A stretch of 64,000 nt of DNA from Propionicimonas sp. Lineage in GTDB: Bacteria > Actinomycetota > Actinomycetes > Propionibacteriales > Propionibacteriaceae. The notes under the pieces are model-generated. The model was not told the origin of the DNA. It worked only from the letters and a program-made list of their open reading frames with translations, and did not search any database. The translations under genes and the position numbers were made by a program. The first letter of the stretch is position 1. Each line of letters begins with the position of its first letter. Positions 59,504 through 64,000 of the stretch are shown piece after piece. Where the stretch lies: contig VMSW01000007.1 of NCBI GenBank assembly GCA_013791955.1, forward strand, positions 496,001-560,000, written 5' to 3'.

Positions 59504-60322
59504 ATGCGTTACTCCGACGACGTCCTGGCCAAAGGCTGGCAGAGCGCTGGCAAACCGACCACGGTGCCGGTGGAAGTTGCCAAAGGCATGGTGGTCGAAG
59601 ACCCGAGTTCCGGCTTCTGTGGCGCCGTGGTGGGCTGGGAGAACGGCCTGGTGGTGTTGGAAGACCGGGGCGGTAAGCGGCGCAGTTTCAGCTTCGGCCC
59701 AGGTTTCTGGCTGGACGGTAAGCCGGTCGAGTTACGTCCGCCAGCCCGCAAAGCAGCCGTCCGGCCCACCCACACCGCCTCCGGCTCTCGAGTGGGGCAG
59801 CCGGAAGCGGCCAAGGTGGCCATGGCCTCCCGCATCTATGTGGAGGGGCGCCACGACGCCGAGTTGGTCGAGAAGATCTGGGGCGATGACCTGCGCCACG
59901 TCGGGGTGGTGGTCGAGCTGCTGGGCGGGGTGGACGAGTTGCCCCGCATCGTGGCCGAGTTCGCGCCCGAGCCATCGCGGCGCCTCGGCGTGCTGGTCGA
60001 CCATCTGGTCACGGGCAGCAAAGAGACCCGGATCGTGACTGAGATCCGCAATCCACACGTGCTGGTCACCGGGCATCCGTTCGTCGATATCTGGCAGGCG
60101 GTGCGTCCGGAGCGCCTTGGGCTCGAAGCCTGGCCGCAGGTGCCACGCAGTGTCGAGTGGAAGGTTGGGGCCAGCCGGGCGCTGCGTCGTCCGGCTGAAG
60201 ACCAAATCGATATTGCGGCCACCTGGAGCTGGATTTTGAGCCGGGTGCGGGATTGGCGCGATCTTGATCCGGCGCTGCCGCGCGAGGTAGAGCGGCTGAT
60301 CGACTTCGTCACCTCCGGTTGA
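59504..60322 (+). CDS. DUF3097 family protein
   Basis: The 272-residue soluble protein starts MRYSDDVLAKGWQ and contains VEVAKGMVVEDPSSGFCGAVVG, ASRIYVEGRHDAELVEKIWGDDLR (a Toprim-like beginning) and RLGVLVDHLVTGSKETRI, features of DUF3097. The family is almost confined to Actinobacteria and usually lies next to hemW, which in this window is separated from it by the liv operon. Its biochemical role is unknown. Confidence 0.9.
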   Translation: MRYSDDVLAKGWQSAGKPTTVPVEVAKGMVVEDPSSGFCGAVVGWENGLVVLEDRGGKRRSFSFGPGFWLDGKPVELRPPARKAAVRPTHTASGSRVGQPEAAKVAMASRIYVEGRHDAELVEKIWGDDLRHVGVVVELLGGVDELPRIVAEFAPEPSRRLGVLVDHLVTGSKETRIVTEIRNPHVLVTGHPFVDIWQAVRPERLGLEAWPQVPRSVEWKVGASRALRRPAEDQIDIAATWSWILSRVRDWRDLDPALPREVERLIDFVTSG

Positions 60323-60417
60323 GCTGAGCCGCGGGGGTTGAGGGACGGACGCTGGCAGGTGCGGCCCGCTGGCGTGGGTAGCCTGGGCCCACGCCTCACC
60401 CCAAGGGAGTCACGCAC

Positions 60418-61185
60418 GTGCAGATCGATCAGGTCTCCGACCTCCTCAAGGAGGTGGCCGAGCGGTTGATCTTGCCGCGCTTCGGCGCTTTGACCACCGG
60501 CGAGGTGATCGAAAAGGCCCCAGGCGATTTGGTGACGGTGGCCGATCGAGAGGCCGAGGCTGAACTGACCCGCATGCTTCACCAAGCCGATCCTGGCGCG
60601 GTCGTGGTGGGGGAGGAAGGCGTCTTCTGTGACCCCCGCATGCTGGACGTGCTGCCGACTGCCGCCCACGCTTGGGTCATCGATCCGGTCGACGGCACCC
60701 GCAATTTCACCAAGGGCCGTCGCGATTTCGCGGTGATGCTGGCCGAACTCCGCTTTGGCGAGACCGTTCGCGGCTGGATCTGGCAGCCGCTGCACGATCA
60801 GCTGTTTGTGGCTGAATCCGGTGCTGGCGTCACTCGCAACGGGGTGCAGTTGGCCGCCCCACCGCAACCGCGCACCGTCCCGCTGGGGGCGACGTACCTG
60901 CCGGTTCCCGGTGAAGAACGCGCGGCGGTGAAGGTGATTCGCTCCTGGGGTTCCTGTGGAATCGACTACCCCAAACTGATCACCGGCGAGGTCGACTTCC
61001 TCAGCTACCGCTCGATGTTCCCTTGGGATCATCTGCCAGGTGGGCTGATGGTCACCGAACTCGGCGGCCGGATCGCCACCGACTCCGGCGAGGACTACCA
61101 CGCTGGGGTGATCGGCCGACGATTGGTGGCGGCCAACACCGCGCTGTTGTGGGAGGAAGCCCGCGACGCACTGTTCGGTGGCTGA
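60418..61185 (+). CDS. Inositol monophosphatase-family phosphatase, HisN-like
   Basis: GTG 60418 starts a 255-residue protein with the metal-dependent phosphatase motifs GEEGVF, WVIDPVDGTRNF (DPxDGT) and PWDHLPGGLMVTELGG (WDxxxG). These residues bind Mg2+ and the substrate phosphate. Actinobacterial proteins of this subfamily often serve as histidinol-phosphatase (HisN), which fits length and motifs, but inositol-phosphate or CysQ-like activity cannot be excluded. Confidence 0.88.
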   Translation: MQIDQVSDLLKEVAERLILPRFGALTTGEVIEKAPGDLVTVADREAEAELTRMLHQADPGAVVVGEEGVFCDPRMLDVLPTAAHAWVIDPVDGTRNFTKGRRDFAVMLAELRFGETVRGWIWQPLHDQLFVAESGAGVTRNGVQLAAPPQPRTVPLGATYLPVPGEERAAVKVIRSWGSCGIDYPKLITGEVDFLSYRSMFPWDHLPGGLMVTELGGRIATDSGEDYHAGVIGRRLVAANTALLWEEARDALFGG

Positions 61186-61237
61186 TTAGCCCCTAAGCAA
61201 TGCGATACTGGCGGGGTACCGCTCGAAAGGACCCCTG

Positions 61238-61411
61238 ATGGCCGAGAACTCAAACGACGATCTCAAAGCTCAGATGAAGGCCGCTCTTGAGCGCAAGAAC
61301 CAAGGCCGCGACGCGGTCGGCGAGGGCCATCACCAGAAGGAAAATGGCCCGGCCGAACGCGGCCGCCAAGGCGGCGGCAGCATGTTCCGTCGCCGCTCTG
61401 GCAGCGCCTAA
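61238..61411 (+). CDS. DUF5302 family small protein
   Basis: This 57-residue gene begins MAENSNDDLKAQMKAALERK, continues with a polar, glycine/histidine-rich middle and ends MFRRRSGSA, the characteristic C-terminus of DUF5302 proteins. AAAGG lies 7 bases before the ATG. Proteins of this family are small, highly charged and actinobacterial; function is unknown. Confidence 0.85.
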   Translation: MAENSNDDLKAQMKAALERKNQGRDAVGEGHHQKENGPAERGRQGGGSMFRRRSGSA

Positions 61412-61422
61412 ACCCGGACTAG

Positions 61423-61477
61423 GTGTGCATGGGGACGGTTCCGGTGAGCAGCTCATGGGAACCGTCCCCATGCACAC
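61423..61477. repeat. Perfect 20-bp inverted repeat, GGGGACGGTTCC family
   Basis: Arms 61423-61442 and 61458-61477 are perfect complements around a 15-base loop that itself contains GAGCAGCTC. Core and loop match the cluster at 15984-16020. It sits between the DUF5302 gene and the convergent MBL gene and can act as a bidirectional terminator. Confidence 0.8.
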
Positions 61478-61517
61478 AAGCTCAGGGAACTGCCTAGGCC
61501 GGCACCCCACGGCGGCG

Positions 61518-62366
61518 CTAGTTGGTGCCGAGCAGGGGGAGTTGGCGCTTCGGCGTGACTCCGGCGGCGGCCAGTTGGGCGTAGGCGACCGGAAGTGCGG
61601 CGCGGACAGTGGCTTCATCGAAGGGCCACTCGGCGGCCGCGTAGGCATCTTCGACCTTCTTGCCCAGGCCGATCACGTACTCCACCTGGCCATAGAGCGC
61701 CGAAATCCGGGAGCGCTGATCGAAGGCGTCCATGCGATCCATCACTGGCCCATGCCCGGGGACGATCTTTGTTTCTTCCCTAGTAAGACCGAGAATTCCG
61801 TCCAGGGCGATCGGCCAGTCACGTAGTCGGCAATCAGGTCCGAATGACGGTGGCCCGGCGCTTTCCAACAGGTCGCCAGCGAAGACGAGTTGGGCGTCGG
61901 GCACGTAAACCACCACATCGCCATCAGTGTGAGCCGGTCCGAAGTGCAATGCCTCCACTCGGCGTCCGCCTGCGTTAAGCACCTTTGCCAGGGAGAACGT
62001 CACGGTAGGGCTGGCGAGTTCGTTCAGTTCTACCCCAAGTTCGAGCGCGGCCTGGGCGGCCTCGGGACGGCCAAGCCAAGCCAGCAGGTTTTCGTGGCCG
62101 AAGCTGGGCAAGCCCGCGAACCCGGCCAAGCCGAAGAAGTGGTCGTAGTGCCAATGGGTCACCAACACGCTGGTAACCGGGACGCCGGCGAACGCCTCGG
62201 CAGCCGCCCGAATGGCGGCTCCCTGGGCCGGGGAGGAGCCGGTATCGATCACCAGGGCGCCCTCGGGCCCAACGATCAGGCCGATGTTCACGCCAGCCGG
62301 TTGGGCGACCGCCACGAAGATCTGGTCGGCGACCGGAGCGAAACTACTCAAGCTGAACTGCGACAT
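61518..62366 (-). CDS. MBL-fold metallo-hydrolase
   Basis: The open frame extends to 62492, across the CIRCE site, but ATG 62366 (MSQFSLSSFAPV) gives the normal ~282-residue length. The metal site HWHYDHFFG (HxHxDH) follows GALVIDTGSS, with later GPAHTDGDVVVY, LVFAGDLLE and IVPGHGPV supplying the remaining histidine and aspartate ligands. It resembles the glyoxalase II/quinoprotein-relay type of small hydrolases. Substrate is unknown. It is divergent from hrcA. Confidence 0.88.
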   Translation of the reverse strand: MSQFSLSSFAPVADQIFVAVAQPAGVNIGLIVGPEGALVIDTGSSPAQGAAIRAAAEAFAGVPVTSVLVTHWHYDHFFGLAGFAGLPSFGHENLLAWLGRPEAAQAALELGVELNELASPTVTFSLAKVLNAGGRRVEALHFGPAHTDGDVVVYVPDAQLVFAGDLLESAGPPSFGPDCRLRDWPIALDGILGLTREETKIVPGHGPVMDRMDAFDQRSRISALYGQVEYVIGLGKKVEDAYAAAEWPFDEATVRAALPVAYAQLAAAGVTPKRQLPLLGTN

Positions 62367-62400
62367 GCCGCTCAGCCTAACCTGGTCAGCCTGGGTTAGA

Positions 62401-62427
62401 CTGGCACTCAGCCAGTGAGAGTGCCAG
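62401..62427. promoter_or_regulatory. CIRCE operator (HrcA binding site)
   Basis: CTGGCACTC-N9-GAGTGCCAG is a perfect 9-bp inverted repeat with the nine-base spacer of CIRCE (consensus TTAGCACTC-N9-GAGTGCTAA; two bases per arm differ). It lies 22 bases before hrcA, so hrcA-dnaJ is autoregulated by heat shock. Confidence 0.93.
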
Positions 62428-62448
62428 CAAATCGGGAGGGGAACAGCA

Positions 62449-63465
62449 GTGCTCGACGACCGCAAGCTGACCATCCTGCGCGCTATCGTCACCGACTACG
62501 TTTCCATGCAGGAGCCGGTGGGATCGCGCGCCTTGGTGGAGCGTTACGCCCTGGACGTGTCCCCGGCGACCGTCCGCAACGACATGGCGGTGCTGGAGGA
62601 GGAGGGCTACATCACCCAGCCCCACACCAGCGCCGGGCGGATCCCCACTGACAAGGGCTATCGACTCTTCGTCGACCGCTTGGGCGCGGTAAAGCCACTG
62701 TCGGTGGCCGAACGACGAGCCATTCAGAGCTTCATGGACGGTGCTATCGACGTCGACGACCTAGTGGCTCGGACGGTGCGCACCCTGGCCCGGATCACCC
62801 ACCAGGTGGCGATCGTGCAGTACCCGGTGCTGTCGAACGCCACGCTTCGCCATGTCGAGTTGGTGCAGCTCAGCCCCGGAAGGGCGCTGCTGATCCTGGT
62901 CAGCTCCTCTGGTCAGGTTGATCAACACCCGGTCGACATTGGCACCGCTGAAGAATCCCAGGTCGCTGATCTGCGCGGACGGTTGAACGCCGCCCTGGTT
63001 GGGCTGGGCCCGATTGCAGCCTGCGAGCGGCTGGACCTGCTCCTGACCGAACTGCCGGCCACCCTGAAGCCGCTGGCTGATGCGGTTTGCCCAATTCTGA
63101 AGCAACTCCAGACCGAGAGCCATTCCACCCGGGTGGTCGTCGGTGGCGTCCCCAATCTGACCCGCTTCGCCGACCAGTACGAGACGGCGGTGCGTCCGGT
63201 GCTGGAGGCATTGGAAGAGCAGGTCGTGTTGTTGAAACTGTTGGGCGAAGTGGCTGGCGCCGGGGAGGTGCGGGTGCGGATCGGGCAGGAGAACAGCTAT
63301 GAGCCGCTGCGCACCACCTCAGTGGTAGCCAGTGGCTATGGCGGGCTGCCCGGCCTGCAGGCGAATCTCGGGGTGGTCGGTCCGACTCGAATGGACTACC
63401 CATCGAACATGGCTGCGGTGCGGGCGGTGGCCCGCTACATCAGCCGCTATCTAGCTGAAGGATGA
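62449..63465 (+). CDS. hrcA: Heat-inducible transcription repressor HrcA
   Basis: GTG 62449 follows GGGAGGGG. The 338-residue repressor has the N-terminal winged helix (DRKLTILRAIVTDYVSMQEP, YALDVSPATVRNDMAVLEEE), the GYITQPHTSAGRIPTDKGYR segment and the C-terminal GPTRMDYPSNMAAVRAVARYIS. It binds the CIRCE site just upstream and represses chaperone genes until released by heat stress through GroEL. dnaJ begins 3 bases after its stop. Confidence 0.97.
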   Translation: MLDDRKLTILRAIVTDYVSMQEPVGSRALVERYALDVSPATVRNDMAVLEEEGYITQPHTSAGRIPTDKGYRLFVDRLGAVKPLSVAERRAIQSFMDGAIDVDDLVARTVRTLARITHQVAIVQYPVLSNATLRHVELVQLSPGRALLILVSSSGQVDQHPVDIGTAEESQVADLRGRLNAALVGLGPIAACERLDLLLTELPATLKPLADAVCPILKQLQTESHSTRVVVGGVPNLTRFADQYETAVRPVLEALEEQVVLLKLLGEVAGAGEVRVRIGQENSYEPLRTTSVVASGYGGLPGLQANLGVVGPTRMDYPSNMAAVRAVARYISRYLAEG

Positions 63466-63468
63466 TGC

Positions 63469-64000
63469 GTGAGCGCTGACTACTACCAGGTGCTCGGAGT
63501 GCCAAGGGACGCCACCGCGGAGCAGGTCAAGAAGGCCTACCGCAAGCTGGCCATGCAGTACCACCCCGATGTGGCTGAGACTCCCGATGCCGCGGAGAAG
63601 TTCAAGGAGATCGGGGAGGCCTATGAGGTGCTCCACGATCCGAATAAGCGCGCGATGTATGACCGCGGCGGCAACCCGATGGGCGGGGCCGGCGGCTTCG
63701 GTCAGGGTGGCTTCAGCTCCGGTGGCTTCGACTTCACCAATCTGGTGGACGCGATGTTCGGTGCCCAATCGCCCCGCGGGCCGCGCTCGCGGGTGCGTCG
63801 TGGCCAGGACTCGCTGGCCAGGCTCAACCTGACTTTGGCCGAGGCGGCCTTCGGTATCACTAAGGAACTGAAGGTGGACACCGCGGTGATTTGCCCGAAG
63901 TGCACTGGCAGTGGGGCGAACCAGGGCAGCGAACCGGTGGAGTGTGGCACCTGCCACGGCGCCGGTGAGGTGATCGCGGTGCAACGTTCCTTCCTCGGAG
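63469..64000 (+). CDS. dnaJ: Chaperone DnaJ (3' part missing)
   Basis: GTG 63469 starts [20 protein letters not shown]; the frame runs off the right edge after 177 codons. The J domain is intact with the HPD motif ([10 protein letters not shown]). It is followed by the Gly/Phe-rich linker ([16 protein letters not shown]) and the first two zinc-binding motifs ([16 protein letters not shown]), so this is a type I DnaJ. It works with DnaK and GrpE in protein folding. It follows hrcA by 3 bases under CIRCE control, as in the actinobacterial dnaJ2 arrangement. Confidence 0.96.
   Translation, partial: MSADYYQVLGVPRDATAEQVKKAYRKLAMQYHPDVAETPDAAEKFKEIGEAYEVLHDPNKRAMYDRGGNPMGGAGGFGQGGFSSGGFDFTNLVDAMFGAQSPRGPRSRVRRGQDSLARLNLTLAEAAFGITKELKVDTAVICPKCTGSGANQGSEPVECGTCHGAGEVIAVQRSFLG

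Noticed and set aside
59836-61101. 421-codon minus-strand frame opposite DUF3097 and the phosphatase
   Set aside because: Antisense to two genes with intact motifs; no start signal.

Overview
The window is a high-GC chromosomal segment of an actinobacterium, most likely of the Propionibacteriaceae or a close relative. The evidence is frequent GTG starts, the actinobacterial block comEA-comEC-holA-rpsT-lepA-hemW-hrcA-dnaJ, DUF3097, DUF4192 and DUF5302 genes, a CIRCE operator before hrcA, an nrtR-type regulator beside nadABC, and an LAxTG-type sorting signal of the kind used by class E sortases. The genus assignment is inference.

Region 1 (1-6.2 kb) holds a Tat-exported DUF1800 protein that runs off the left edge, a two-gene unit (secreted four-cysteine protein plus a three-helix membrane protein) lying between two copies of a ~40 bp repeat, a proline-rich membrane-anchored protein, a K+ channel-like protein, an unknown membrane protein and tRNA-Ala(GGC). 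Region 2 (6.2-18.3 kb) is metabolic: a PAP2 phosphatase, OsmC, a NiaP-like nicotinate transporter, a CbbY-type HAD phosphatase coupled to glycogen phosphorylase, the nadABC operon, a WS/DGAT acyltransferase and an NrtR-type NAD regulator. Nicotinate uptake, de novo NAD synthesis and the likely NAD-responsive repressor all sit within 11 kb. Region 3 (18.3-29 kb) carries envelope proteins (DUF2207, AlbA_2 membrane protein, DMT transporter, GT4 glycosyltransferase), DUF4192, and leuS preceded by a short leaderless ORF and an intrinsic terminator that together look like an attenuator.

Region 4 (29-53.7 kb) is the competence/translation block comEA-comEC-holA-rpsT-lepA-hemW. Two surface-protein genes interrupt it: a 13.4 kb gene (4462 codons) between comEC and holA, and a secreted Ig-repeat protein between holA and rpsT. 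The giant protein has a signal peptide, about six N-terminal modules of ~200 residues, then 22 domains of ~110 residues (DUF5979-like). By my reading these fall into five subtypes in the order ABCDE-ABCD-ABCD-ABCD-CD-CD-E, followed by an LAYTG wall-sorting signal. This is the most striking object in the window.

Region 5 (53.7-64 kb) holds a complete livJHMGF branched-chain amino acid ABC transporter operon, DUF3097, an inositol-monophosphatase-like phosphatase, a 57-residue DUF5302 gene, an MBL hydrolase and the CIRCE-controlled hrcA-dnaJ heat-shock pair, with dnaJ cut by the right edge. Several intergenic gaps carry dispersed palindromic repeats of two families, with cores CCCTGAGCTTGTCGAAGGG and GGGGACGGTTCC. 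I saw no prophage, insertion sequence, transposase or CRISPR array.
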